Source of the DNA: Pyronema omphalodes
Lineage: Eukaryota > Ascomycota > Pezizomycetes > Pezizales > Pyronemataceae
Direction: 5' to 3'
Assembly (NCBI GenBank): GCA_024516155.1
Contig: JAJJXM010000078.1
Location: 62,001-126,000 of the forward strand
Length of the DNA stretch: 64,000 bases
The number at the start of each line of letters is the position of its first letter. The stretch's first letter is position 1. The position numbers and the translations under genes were made by a program. Below are positions 21,971 to 33,267 of this stretch, one piece after another. The notes under the pieces were generated by a model that worked only from the letters and a program-made list of their open reading frames with translations, made no database searches and was not told where the DNA came from.

Positions 21971-24058
21971 AAGATTTTTCCGGATAATAGTGTCTCAAGT
22001 AGAAAACTGTGGTTGTGTAAAAATGAAGAGCTACCCAAATATGGAAACCCGACTTTGGTAATGAGAATTACTGAGAATTCGAAGCAAAACCTACAAAGGC
22101 CCAGTAAAGACTATTCTTCTCATGAGCATGCGAGTGGCCGGGGGTGGTGCATTTGCGCCACCTTGGCACTATTAGCTAGAAACGAACATCAGATTTTATG
22201 AGCTACAGACTGGAAGGCACGATGAAAACCTTTGGAATCTGATTTCTTTAAACCGGAAAGATGTGATGGATATCACGAAGAATACTAGTAGTTATCGATT
22301 TTAAGACGTATGATTTAATGCGACATTCCAATTTCTATACTAAGTATAAAAAAGACAAAGAAAAACTACTTTACTCGTCGTCACTTGACGGTTGGTTACC
22401 CAGCCCCAATTTCCAACAATGCCATCATATTTATTTGTCGTCATTGTCAGCAGCAAAGACAGTACCCATCCAACATTCTCACTTTCAGCCCCAAACTCGA
22501 GAGATTCTCCATTAGTTTCAAAACACTACCTAGCTTTTCCCCAAATTCCACCCCCTCCCCTCCCGCGCCCTCACCACTAGACTCGCCTGATACATCAACT
22601 ACAGTTATTTCACCAGACCTGATAGGGTGTTAATTTTTATAACCACTGTTTCATTTGCACTCATAATACATTCTGTACGGTCTACAAAATTATTTTGTTC
22701 TATGCGCGCTTACGATTTTGCGGAGCGCCTGCGCCCTTATGTTAGTCGGGGGTGTGGCTGCATCATTGTGGCAACAGTTCCTTTGGGTGGGTGGGTGGGT
22801 GGGTTGTCGGTCGGGTTCTGCGTTGCAACAGATCAAAACAAAAACGGTTCGTTCCTAGTATATAACAGATGCATTGCCGTAGCTAAGCCTGATTATGACG
22901 AGTTTCTTATTTTAGAAATAAATATCCATGCCAAATACATGGTGTTGGACGGCAGCTGAATCAAGCAATGAATAATGTTGATGGACTGAGAGTCGAGGTT
23001 GGGATTGGTCCATCTACGGGAGAAGAATCCGGCGTCAATCTTAACGGATTCCAAACACGACGGCTTTGCCAAAGCCCCAGGACAGCCTGTGAGACACAGC
23101 GTTGTGGTTTGGTTTTTATGTCTTCTGGAAAGTGAGTGGGTGGACCGTTGGTAATGGAAGGGCAGAGAAGTGGGTTGCGCGGGGGAGGTTGTCGAGGGCC
23201 CGGGTTTCCTTGTGCAGTGCGCCGATAGTGGCGTGTTTTCCCTGCATGACATGCGGCTGTGAACTGCATACACAGATGAACTGTAGCTGCGGGGGACAGG
23301 GAGGCGGGGAGTGTTGATCAATTGAGGGGTTGAAAGACGTGGATTCTGGCCGCAATAAACCTGGATGCCCTAAGGGCTTGAGATCGGGTGGCAGAGCGGG
23401 GTTTCATACACAGTAGACCGGAGGTGATGAGAAGTGATGTGGTAGAATGCTACAATATATCTCGCTGAAATTTGCGTGTGTAGTACAGGAATGAAGGCAT
23501 AGCCCAGTGACATGCGATATGTTCTCTCAAGTCGTATGGCACTGGTCAGTAATGTTCAAAACCGTACACTGAATGACGAACGGAATGTGCAAGCCTGTAA
23601 TCTCCATCAGCGCCACAACATCATTATAGCCCAGATGCTTCCCGAAGATCTCACGAGTTGTGGGCATGAGCTTCATCCTCTGTCTGTCACCTGGTACCTG
23701 GCCCGTGATGGCTTGGCGTCTAGGATATTGTAAAGTAATATGACCGTAATGCATCCCTCCGGGCTCCCATCTGTACTACCAAATCCATGATGACGCATTT
23801 GCTGGATACAGGCTAAGCCTCCTTCCGCCAGGGTTTATTGTAGGAATGCGTATCCATTCCGCAAGGTATATCATAGGCACATAGAGATAGCAGGCTGCAG
23901 CAACGCATATTTATGCCTGCAGGGTAAGTGTTGTCTGCGCACCACGGTCTCAGTCTCTTCTCTTTTTTGGGCAGGGGTGACGGTCCAGCGAGGGTCTTAC
24001 ACGAGTGACGGTATGTGACCGCAAGGGGTCGCCTTGTACACAGAAATCGCTCCAGCAG
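21971..24058 (+). repeat. Block X, resident copy (right arm of inverted repeat)
   Basis: About 2.1 kb upstream of DR-L of unit 3, the same position as the X pieces in units 2, 4 and 5. It contains GTGGGTGGGTGGGTGGG-type runs near 22786 and ends GTACACAGAAATCGCTCCAG. Together with 19229-21237 it can form a long hairpin with a spacer of about 730 bp. Several short frames; none called. Confidence 0.65.
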
Positions 24059-24123
24059 TGGAGTTCACGTTCGTGACTGCGGTTACTTGTCTGATTCACA
24101 CCCTAGATTTCTTGGACCCTTAT

Positions 24124-24431
24124 CAGATGAAGCTAATGCACAGGCAAGCTAAGCTAGCTGACAGGCTGTGGTATCGCAACACGCTTGCAGGGATACGCGT
24201 CGCGTCGCCTCGCGTCGCGGTGAACAAGACAACGTGAGACGTGTATGATGTCACACCATACCACACGAACGGAGTTTCGTGATCGCACCAAGTTACAACT
24301 GCCACCCGCTCGAAGTTGACACAAATGATAATGGTTGTAATGACCTCATGGATAGATATCAACCGCAGGTTTTTGTTGTGTGTTGTGATATCTTTGTAAA
24401 TTGCTTCAATCACGCATGTTTCACAACGGTA
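24124..24431 (+). repeat. Direct repeat DR-L, unit 3
   Basis: Full-length DR-L; GC-rich core CGTCGCGTCGCCTCGCGTCG. Confidence 0.7.
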
Positions 24432-25109
24432 CAAGAGACATGGGAACTAGAGACCAGCATGACATCTGAACGCACACCTGACGAGACAAACGGAGCCACA
24501 ATTATACATGATTCTGACGGCTACAGAATAATGAATCGCATTCCTTCCCCGGCATCAATCACGATACATATTCTATTGTCTTATATTCATAGAAACGGAA
24601 GGAAGCGCCAGCTATTTAGTCGGACACAGATACTGCGACGTAACGGACACTTTTGCTCAATGCAAAGATCATTCCTTTGGATAACAAAATGTTCGTATCG
24701 CCGCACTTCATCAGCGGGTGAGCACAAATAAAGAATTGCGACATTAGGGCTCTCGTCCGCCTATTCTCCCCTTCAGTTCCATGGCGCCCGCGAGCAGACC
24801 GCGAGACTTCATGAAGGTGTCAGTATTACTGCAGCGTACAATCGCAGAAGAAATCAAACGACGTCAGCGTTACGTTGGGCATGGCGGTTCAAGCGGTGGT
24901 GGTTAGAAAGGAGAATCACGGTAGTTCCCAAAGAAATTGATTGGTGTCATCGCGTGACAAAGAAGCCAGGGGACAATTTTGCTTTGAAACACTGTTTATT
25001 TTACAGCTACCAAAATGAGTCCGTCAAGAAAAGGGAGCCTGTTGAAAACTCAAAACACTCAAAGTCGGGCAAAATACAACGACGCCTGCTAACGGAACAA
25101 ACCGCCTCT
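24432..25109. other. 3' flank of gene C
   Basis: Equivalent to 1488-2153 with a short deletion near 24822. No gene. Confidence 0.45.
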
Positions 25110-27390
25110 TCATCCACGCGACCTGAGCTGCTCTGTCAGTTCAGCAGATATACCATCGCAAAGATCGTATGCAGTCTTCCCCCAGCCATTTTTCAACCGA
25201 GTATCAATGTCATCCCGCGCTAATAACTGGGCAGCCAGTGATTCATGTCCATATTGGCATGCCCACATCAGCGCCGTCCTTCCGTGATTATCCTGCAGGT
25301 TGACCTGAATATCATCCCGCGCTAACATCTTCGCTACAACTGAATCCAGTCCCTTCCAGCATGCATACATCAGTCCCGTCCACTCGGTTTCATCCTGCAA
25401 GTTGACAAGGATTTTTTTGTGGTCGAGTAACAAATGCGCAACCTCTTCTCGCTGATGATAACATGCAGACATAAGCGCAGTTCGCTTAAACGATGAGCCA
25501 TGGTCGATAGCGTTGACGTCGAAATGTCTTTGCTGCAGTGCCGCTTTGACTATCTCGGTGTCCCCACTTTTTGCAGCTGCGAAGAATTCTTCTTTGCTCA
25601 CCACTATTTCACACTCAGTTGGATCTTTTTTACTGTCGCTAAGAAGGTCGGGTGATTCTCCACCATCATCCTCCACTTTCGACCCAGACTCTTGGCTACC
25701 ATTATCTGAGCCTGCAGATCCATTGTCATCTTCGTCATCGATATCCTCGTCCTTCGTTTCCTCTACGTTTTCGCCCTCCTCCTCTTCGTCCTCCTGCAAC
25801 GACCCGGGTAGGACAAACAATGCGATTTGCTGCATGTGTTTCCCCAAATGACGTTGCAAGCGTTTCGGCGTCAGGGTTTCTGGACAAAGTGGGCACGGTT
25901 GACTCGATTCTACCACGCGTTCGCTGCGGTCTACCAGCACAGCGATTGACTCAATGCGGAGAAGATGCCGATGTCTTTTCGTGATATGATCCTTGAAGTC
26001 TTGACTGGACGACGACACCTCATCACAATGTTCGCAAGCCCACTCGCGGCGATGGAACTCGCGCTCATGATGAAACCATTCGTGGCGACTGGAATAAAGA
26101 CGAGATGCCTGGGAACAGTTTCGGAACGTGCATACGTATGGACGAATATCGCGAAAGACATGTTTCCTGATGTTCGTTCATTAGCATCAACTCCAGTTGT
26201 ACGGGAAGGAACGGACGAAATACTCACTGCCAGGACATATAGTTGCTGCCTTGGTTGGTTACAATCTTGAAACAATACGGACATTGGAATGGCTCATCCG
26301 AATACCCATTCGGTGGAGCTGGAACACGCAGCTTATCGGAACTGGAGGTAGGGCCGGCTGACGTTGCGTACGATGTCTCAGTGAATCCGGTTTCTGATCG
26401 AGCATCGTCGTCGCGCTCATGGTACTCGAAGCTGCTGGGTACGTTGCCCTCATAAACTGTGGATACTGTCGTTTGCATTGTTGTCGGGCCTTCTCCGAAG
26501 GAGTAGTCTTCCTCAGAAAACCCCACCATATCCTGGCGCTCGACACCTTTGCCCTTCTCGTCCTGGTGATCGGGTTCCTCTCCGGCAGTTGACTCTGTGT
26601 CCCCGGGGTTTCCAGTATCATCCCTGCGTCGTCCAGCAATTTTGTCGTGGTGCTGTTCATTGTATTTCAGAAGCTGACGCCTCTTGGTATTTGCCTTTCC
26701 GAGCCTCTCGATCAGATACTGCGCGTCATCTGCGAGTCCGTATTTGTCTCTGACATGGTTGATGTCGTAAGGCCCAAATGCAGACACATCGATTCTCTCA
26801 ATCCTCTCCATGCGGTCTCTGGATGCGAGATTCTGGATATTTGCTGTGAGTCGAAAAAGTGAGGAAATAGAATGTCCGACCTCGTCTGCCGTTGCCGTAA
26901 TCACATCTTCCTCCGGTTCATCATCCGAGGAATCCGAATCATCGTCAGTTGCACCGGGTTCGTTCGATCCGGCACTGTCGTTCTTTTGTGGCGGCTTCAA
27001 CTCGCCAGTCAATAGCCCCAGCGCTGGACATCGTTAGTTTGATTGGTTTACAAATAAAACAGAAGACATCATGATAACGGATTACCACAGTTGAGACTCA
27101 CCCTCTTCAAGCACAACCTTCAGATCCACCAATAAAACCTTCACATGCGCCCTGTATCGTGACGCCTCCCGTAGCTTGTAGTCAAGCGACAGTTTGCTGT
27201 TGCGGCGGTGGGCCCCGACATTCTCCGCCCACACCTGTAGCTGTCCCGGTGCTCCGGCGAGCTTGTCGGGAATGTCGACCTTTTTGCCGTTTACGCCGTG
27301 TTCTTGGATATGCTTGAAGAGACGTCGGAACGCCTCGATGCACTCCCAATACAAGGCGGATATTTGTTTGTCTTCGGTCTTGGTGGCCAT
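25110..27390 (-). CDS. Zinc-finger/ankyrin protein, copy C (3 exons)
   Basis: Minus-strand exons are 27390-27102, 27023-26228 and 26166-25110, about 713 codons; introns 78 and 61 bp. All finger cysteines and histidines described for copy B are present; one Pro-Cys in the second finger reads Ala-Cys (WACEHC). The acidic linker (EDEEEEGENVEETKDED) is shared with copy E rather than with its neighbours B and D. Exon 1 equals that of copy A. The first-repeat helix triplet is Tyr-His-Gln and the second hairpin reads Glu-Thr-Glu-Trp, replacing the Asp-Gly of other copies. Full open structure supports an active gene, but the TATA box is weakened. Confidence 0.86.
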
Positions 27391-27460
27391 GATGATGGTG
27401 ACGACAATGAGTGGTTGTGGGGAAAGTGCGGGGTTTGGGATGTCGATGCTGGAAGAGGGG

Positions 27461-27475
27461 GCATATGTAGCATGT
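27461..27475 (-). promoter_or_regulatory. Degraded TATA region of gene C
   Basis: The position that reads TATATATG in copy A is CTACATATG here, a weaker TATA. Otherwise the proximal promoter is the same. Confidence 0.3.
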
Positions 27476-27714
27476 GTTGGCGCCTATATGCAGGTCATCA
27501 GGAATCACTCTATCACGGTGACCTCCGCGGATCGCAGCATATCACTTGGTCTGAATGTCCTCGTGGTTGGCGTACGGTAATACATGCATGGCGAAGACTG
27601 GAACGTACCCCACGATCATTGTTGATCTAGACAGCAAATGCATCCGCTCAGGCCACACATTCAGTGGAAGTAAAAACTTCAGGGCTCAGTCAGTCACCGA
27701 GCTGCTCGGCTATG

Positions 27715-27795
27715 CGGGGGCGGCCGCAGTAATATACTAGTGTGACTCCCTGCATCTGCGCAAAAGCCAACGGGTTCGAATCCCGTCTCCCTCCC
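27715..27795 (+). repeat. tRNA-like segment, unit 3 (best-preserved B box)
   Basis: ACGGGTTCGAATCCCGT forms a perfect 5-bp T stem with a TTCGAAT loop, an exact match to the pol III B box. It lies at the right distance from an A-box-like region, which here is altered (AATATACTAGTGTGAC). Acceptor and anticodon stems do not pair convincingly, so a tRNA pseudogene or SINE head is preferred over a working tRNA. Confidence 0.45.
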
Positions 27796-28352
27796 ACTGG
27801 TATATCTTGGCAACCGGTGGTTGCCCTTGAGGGAGGTTTTCCCGGTGGCTCGGGTTGAGTAGTCATTCTGTGTAGTGAAATGGCTCTTGACAGGGGTCAA
27901 CAGTAGCCTCGCTCATACTGATCCATGCCTTCTGAGGTTCAGACAAGAAGCAGGGGAATATTTGGGAGAAATAGAAATGTAACAATAATGTTATGATTGT
28001 CATGACCTATCAGTTTGGAATCTAAATGAAAACATTATTATTATTCTTTTTCTGCTCCGCTATGCAACGGATCGAGTGAGATCGAGATGATCCGATAAAA
28101 TGATAAACGCGTTACCCCGCTCTTGGCACCAAGTATCTCCTGCGCAACCTTCTCGGTTGTTGTAGCCTTCAAAAAACCCTTCCGGTACAGTCAACTCGGG
28201 TTTTAAGGTTGCGCCGGTACCGAATGGGTGTACCCTTTATGATATTCATGTTAATAATAGAGGAGGCATACACCACCCACCAGCCACAGAAACCGTTGGC
28301 CCAACCTGCGGTTGCTTTTTTGATTGACACACTTTACCGCCTGGTCACTTAT
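27796..28352. other. Unit spacer, unit 3
   Basis: As 4861-5423. No gene. Confidence 0.5.
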
Positions 28353-28663
28353 GAGATGAAGCTAATGCACAGGTGAGGTAGCGAGCTGGCCGGCTCTGGT
28401 GAAAAACACGCCGGCAGGGATACGCGTTGCGTCGCAACGCGTCGCGCTGAACAAGACAACGTGAGAAATGTACCTCGCAAGCGCAATTTTGTAACCGCAT
28501 CAAAATACAGTCGAACTGTACATACAACTGCCAACCACTCAACTTTGACACATATGATAAGAGTGGTAATAAACTCGTGGACCAATATCCACCGCAGGTC
28601 TTTGTTTTATGTCGTGATAGAAGGATTCAATATGGGTTCAATTACGTATGTTCGCTAACGGCG
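28353..28663 (+). repeat. Direct repeat DR-R, unit 3
   Basis: Contains a perfect palindrome of two 9-bp arms around one base (CGCGTTGCG T CGCAACGCG, 28423-28441). Confidence 0.72.
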
Positions 28664-29987
28664 GTTGTGCCATGGGCACCAGATATGGTCCCGCTGGCGA
28701 TAGTCATCAGCCACTACCCATCGTTAAAAATCCATGATCGCACAGAAACCGAATTCTTTGGTTTCTGTGATGAATGATGTTATCACAAAAAAAAACTCTG
28801 ACTGATTGGGGTTTCTATTAACTTTTATCGCAGCACGCGCGACTCACCATCTGTGGAACATCATTATTACACTAGTTCCAAGAATCGTATGCTATGGAAT
28901 ATATACTCTAAGAAGTGTCAGCATATGCTGCGCAAGCCAAAGTCGAGAGCATACATGGCACTGTAGGAGTCGAATGATCTCAAATGCGATGTATTCTGTC
29001 GCGCTTCGGCCCCACGCTTCACATCAGAATCTCCCGTCGCTAGTGTTCGGTTGAAACGCAGCACTCCGCTCTCACTGGTATTTCCATTCCGTAGCTATTA
29101 GTTTTTCTGACGCAGTTTTGTACATGTGATTGAACGCCGAGGTCCTGCCCGAAAACGGTTTGCAGAGAGAATAGTACTCAGCATCTTCAGTCTGCATATG
29201 TATCATAACATCGTGAAGTTTATGAAAAGCCATTCTTAAAACTCAAGGCAGTGTACGATTTGAGGTAGTCAACGATTACAAGGCAATATCACGATTTTCG
29301 GGCCGTTTTCCATGCTAACGTAATATTTTACTGATATGGCATTTGCAATGGACTTAAGAAACATTTATCACTGTTTCATTTAGCTGAAACGTCAGTTGAA
29401 GCCATATTCAAAGTGCAATTGTGGGCTGGATTTAACGTCGTCCAGCATAGCCCATTACGTGGAGACTTCAGCGTTCTTGCGCATGTATGTGGCACACCGT
29501 GCCGCTATTAAATCGGTCACGCCATTTCGGCAAGCTTCGAAATCATGGATAAAATCTGGGAAGTGACACAGTGGTAACAGCTATACATGGATAGGCTATC
29601 CAAGAAGTACGATCTGATTGCTGCATAGTGAATTACTGTCTCAGACCTGTCTTGTTGCTGTAGGCTATCCATGAAGTACGATTCAATTCCTGCTTAGTGG
29701 ATTACTACCTCAGCTTTGTATTATGGCTGTAAAAAACAAAAATAGTAGATCCTCTACTCAATTATCGGCCCCTTATCCTGTCGTTATGCCTCGCCGCGCC
29801 ACATAACACGGCTAGCCCACTGCAAACCATTCGTGACCCAACGGGAAAATGATTATGTAATCCACGGACAGTTTCCCACGCGTTTATTTTTTATGCAACA
29901 TAGGGCTATCATATACTCATTGCAAACAACCAGACATAACCGTATATTCCAAGGGCCGAAACCATTCACCTTGCAAAACAATTCTCT
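28664..29987. other. AT-rich spacer, unit 3
   Basis: Equivalent to 5736-6863. The start of the Ser/Thr-rich frame (29833-30021) lies at its end but is separated from the rest by a frameshift. No gene. Confidence 0.5.
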
Positions 29988-30446
29988 GTGCACTGTTACC
30001 CAATTCATCTCCCGCCCCTAAGCAGTCACCGCTACGGCAAGAGGCACGCCTCTGCCCCAAGTTGCACTCGGCTCTCCGTCCGCCCTCCTTCCTTGCAGCC
30101 CTGCCACGTCCTCCATTACCACGTCTGCTATCTTCTCCGGAACCAGGGGATGCATTCGAAGCTTCCCCCTGTTTGTCAGCATTACGTTTTTTGCTCCCCC
30201 TCCACCTCCGCGCCCGTGCCCGCGCCCGCATGCACCTCCGCTTCCACTTCCACCTCCGTCTCCTGCTCTGGCTATACCTCTGCTGCCACCTCATCCTCTA
30301 CCCTTCCTTGTCTTCACTCGAGCTCTGTTAAAACCATTCTGAACTTTCTCTCCAGCCCTGTTCAGCAGCACACCTCAGCAGCTTCATGCTCACACCTCGA
30401 TCTGTTGTGTTACTCATCTCAGCATCTGAGAAAGTCCTGCTCGTAA
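29988..30446 (+). CDS. Ser/Thr/Cys-rich hypothetical frame, unit 3
   Basis: 152 codons equivalent to the C-terminal part of the frame at 16323-16964; the N-terminal third is out of frame (break near 29990). Doubtful gene. Confidence 0.2.
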   Translation: MHCYPIHLPPLSSHRYGKRHASAPSCTRLSVRPPSLQPCHVLHYHVCYLLRNQGMHSKLPPVCQHYVFCSPSTSAPVPAPACTSASTSTSVSCSGYTSAATSSSTLPCLHSSSVKTILNFLSSPVQQHTSAASCSHLDLLCYSSQHLRKSCS

Positions 30447-30497
30447 TAGATTTCCTGTATTCTTCGCTGACTTTGTGTTCTTTTATCATAGCCTGCT

Positions 30498-30797
30498 GTG
30501 GTACTGACTGATAGACTTATGGTGAGGTATTGTCTTGATTTTCTGCGGGTTTTCACGATGGGGCGTGTTGGGGAATGGGTTGAGGAGGGATTTAATGCAG
30601 TTATTGATGTGTCAGAAACTGCATTTGTTGACGATCAAAATGGGGAGGAGGAAAAAGCAGCAGCAGATGGGGAATCAGCGGGCTGCGACCATGATGTTGC
30701 AGGTGTAATTAGCGCTGCCTATCAGTATTGTGAGGCGATAGATAAATTTCCATGGAGCCGTGTTACATTTGCAGCTGTTCTGCAGCTGTGCTTCTAG
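30498..30797 (+). CDS. Acidic exon, open copy (unit 3)
   Basis: The only uninterrupted copy. From the acceptor (CGCTGACTTTG, then TTTTATCATAG ending at 30490) the frame reads through LTDRLMVRYCLDFLRV, EEGFNAVIDVSETAFVDDQN, a Glu/Ala stretch, and FPWSRVTFAAVLQLCF to a TAG. This suits a terminal exon. The upstream exon was not identified with confidence; the Ser/Thr-rich frame just before it is a candidate. No domain recognised. Confidence 0.35.
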   Translation: MVLTDRLMVRYCLDFLRVFTMGRVGEWVEEGFNAVIDVSETAFVDDQNGEEEKAAADGESAGCDHDVAGVISAAYQYCEAIDKFPWSRVTFAAVLQLCF

Positions 30798-31376
30798 AAG
30801 CTGATGCTGCATTAGTATGAACGTGCATTAGGCGAATATTGGCAAATGGTAAAGGCTACTGCAATTCTGTAAGGCGGAAACGTAGGCAGATAACCCGGTG
30901 CTTGGGAATTACCCTTGTGCAGATCCGGCATCACCACGTGAGACGGGTGTCTGCCTACAGTAGGAGCATGGGATGATTTCTAACCCTCGTCCTCGCTTGC
31001 TGGTGCGCTGTGCCGGGAAATCGGCCGGCTTGGTTTTCTGCAGTATGTAGACCAAAGCATACTCATCCGCGCAACGACACCAAAAAATCATTCGAATAGT
31101 CCAACCGCACCGGTTGTGCTGTGCCCAATTGACAATGTTATTGATATTACACTACTGTTTACCCACGCCATCAACTGCGGTTTACTCAATAATTGTATAC
31201 GTGGATAATATATATGAAAATTCAATATTCCAAGTTTTCCCAAGTCCGCATCGCGTTGTAATGCGCCGTGGTGATATAGCTGGTGTTGTAGATTTGTGTT
31301 GACATTTTCTCACGCCCAGGCGAAATCTCAACAACCAATGAAACGATGGAGATGATTTTTTGAACCGTTGGAATAG
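30798..31376. other. Decayed gene-shard region, unit 3
   Basis: Equivalent to 17316-17910, more deleted. No gene. Confidence 0.35.
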
Positions 31377-31390
31377 CGAATATTCATTTA

Positions 31391-33253
31391 TTTTTTTTTT
31401 TTTTTTTTTTTTTAATTCATACACGCATCTAACCGTAAGGTTATGGCGGAAGCTACCTAATTAATTTACATTGTTAACTATCAGGTGTGACCCCAATAGT
31501 CACCGGGTGCGCCCCGGAGCGGTCTTTCGTGCTTGGGGTCGTAGCCCCCCCTCTCTCCTATCCGTATTCCATTTCTGTCCTTCTCGTCTATGTGTCCCTG
31601 AGCCCTGTACGCTCTTCAAACACCTCGCCCAGTGTTTGAATATCCTCCACCCGTCCCCATGTACATCCCCCCTTTTTTTTTTTTTTTTTCAAAAAAAGTT
31701 AGACAGCCTGTGGGCTGTCTGCACCCCCTCTCACCTCCCCCGTCTCGACTCCTCCACTGATGCCTCCTGACTCATTGCCCACGGAGACACCCAGGCCCGC
31801 CTTGCCACTCTTCCCCTCGACTCTCTCACTCTCTCCTTCCTTCCTCCTCAGCCTTCTTGCTGCCCCTCCTCGCCTCTCTCCCCTTCTTGTCGGTGGTGTT
31901 GTAAGTCCAAGATTGCCATTCCCTAGCACAATCTGGACGTTGATGCCTCCGCTCTTGACGACTTCTGCCCAAGTCTTCTTTGCAGAGGGGGTGGTCGGTC
32001 TAGGTTGGTGGGTATTCTTTCCCCTTTCACCATTCTTTACTGTAGGGGTCTTGCTGGATGTTGCTGCCATAAGTATCGTCTCCTCCGCTTTCCGCTTCTT
32101 CTTCTGTGTAGCCTTCCCCTCCACAGTCTTCCATCCGTCGTTCCCAGCTGGTGCAGCGCTCGGGGCGTCAGGTAAAGGTGTGTCCTGTCCAGCAGTGCTG
32201 ACAGGGAGAGGTTCAGGTATTACTTCAGTAGGAGGGATTACAGGGAGAGGTGGCGAGGACTTGAGCTTGTTGGCATCAAGCTTGTCCTGGGCGGCGGTAG
32301 TCGCATGTTTCGAGTGCATCAAGCTTTGCTCCGGTGATGCAGCTCTGGGTCTGTGGTTTGCCGGTCGTCGGTGTGTCGGTGAGGTTGGTTCAGTGTTCTG
32401 GTCGCTCCCCCTTCGCTTTCTCTTGCCGGGAGGATTGCGAACGGCGTCCAGAACATCTTGGATGTCATTTTGGACAACTGACAGTTGCATGGTCACCTCT
32501 TCCATGGCGGCAGAAGAGGTCATGGTGGTCGGTGAGGGGGGCACCGAATTGGCGTGCTGATCTTTGATTTCCTTCGTGAGAGCATCGACAGCAGCCGTTA
32601 GATCTGCTACTTGTGCCTTTGTGGAGGCGTATGCTTCCTGGAGGGCAGTATTCTCGTCCATTAGGCGGTCCAGTTTCAGCATGACAAAGTCAAACCTCAC
32701 TTGCAAAACGTTATTTTGCGTCCTTAGGGCGTTGTGCATCATATCGAAGTCATGATCGAGGCGGTCGTAGAGGTCATTTGTGTCCTCGTAGGACTGGTTA
32801 AGGTCCTGGAAGCTCGCGGGCGTTGCTGGCTGCTTGTGTGGTGTAGCCGAGGGAGCTGGTGGTCTTGCCAAGACCACTGTCTGGAGAGCCGTCCCAGCAC
32901 TGTATCCATCGACTTCATCAATTCTTCCATCTCTTGCAGTAAGATTAGAGGTTGTTCCATCTTGAGCAAGGTCGGCGAGAGCATTGTACGCGTTGCCGGA
33001 TCGTTTGGATCGTCGGGCGTTGCTCTGTGGGTGTCTAGGCGACATTTCGCGAGGCGGGGTAAGGCGAAGCGCGTGGAAAACTCTGATTTTGTGACAAAAG
33101 TCAACGAAATCAACGTGGAACTCTCTGAAAATTCAGGGAGCGACGTAAATGAGTGTTGCGAATCCGAATTCGATGACAGAATCGACGGTTTCGGTGCTCG
33201 TTGTTGAGATCGCAGGGGGGGGGGGTCGCCGTTGCCGTGTGGTTGAAGAAGGA
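31391..33253 (-). mobile_element. ORF1-only non-autonomous LINE derivative
   Basis: Flanked by a 14-bp duplication CGAATATTCATTTA (31377-31390 and 33254-33267); the empty site is visible in unit 2 near 17906. On the minus strand it has a 5' leader with a C10 tract, one open frame (ORF1), then about 300 bp and a 23-base poly(A) (T run 31391-31413). There is no reverse transcriptase or endonuclease frame, so it must have been mobilised by a LINE in trans. A second internal A tract (about 31672-31689) just after ORF1 may mark the internal deletion. Confidence 0.82.
31699..33045 (-). CDS. LINE ORF1 (gag-like) protein
   Basis: 448 codons, intact. The N-terminal half has a probable coiled coil (about residues 85-165, with heptad-like RLDHDFDMMHNALRTQNNVL). 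The middle is Pro/Ser/Thr-rich. A basic segment NDGWKTVEGKATQKKKRK follows, then KKTWAEVVKSG, phrases typical of ORF1 proteins of fungal Tad/I-type LINEs. The C-terminus is Gly/Arg/Glu-rich. No CCHC knuckles are seen. ORF1 proteins bind element RNA; here no ORF2 follows. The ATG chosen is the first in frame after the leader. Confidence 0.7.
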   Translation of the reverse strand: MSPRHPQSNARRSKRSGNAYNALADLAQDGTTSNLTARDGRIDEVDGYSAGTALQTVVLARPPAPSATPHKQPATPASFQDLNQSYEDTNDLYDRLDHDFDMMHNALRTQNNVLQVRFDFVMLKLDRLMDENTALQEAYASTKAQVADLTAAVDALTKEIKDQHANSVPPSPTTMTSSAAMEEVTMQLSVVQNDIQDVLDAVRNPPGKRKRRGSDQNTEPTSPTHRRPANHRPRAASPEQSLMHSKHATTAAQDKLDANKLKSSPPLPVIPPTEVIPEPLPVSTAGQDTPLPDAPSAAPAGNDGWKTVEGKATQKKKRKAEETILMAATSSKTPTVKNGERGKNTHQPRPTTPSAKKTWAEVVKSGGINVQIVLGNGNLGLTTPPTRRGERRGGAARRLRRKEGESERVEGKSGKAGLGVSVGNESGGISGGVETGEVRGGADSPQAV

Positions 33254-33267
33254 CGAATATTCATTTA

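Noticed and set aside
27715..27795. Functional tRNA gene
   Set aside because: T arm is perfect but acceptor and anticodon stems do not pair and the other four copies are decayed.
31760..32560. 266-codon plus-strand frame
   Set aside because: Exact shadow of LINE ORF1 on the opposite strand; Ser/Phe/Leu-rich antisense composition.
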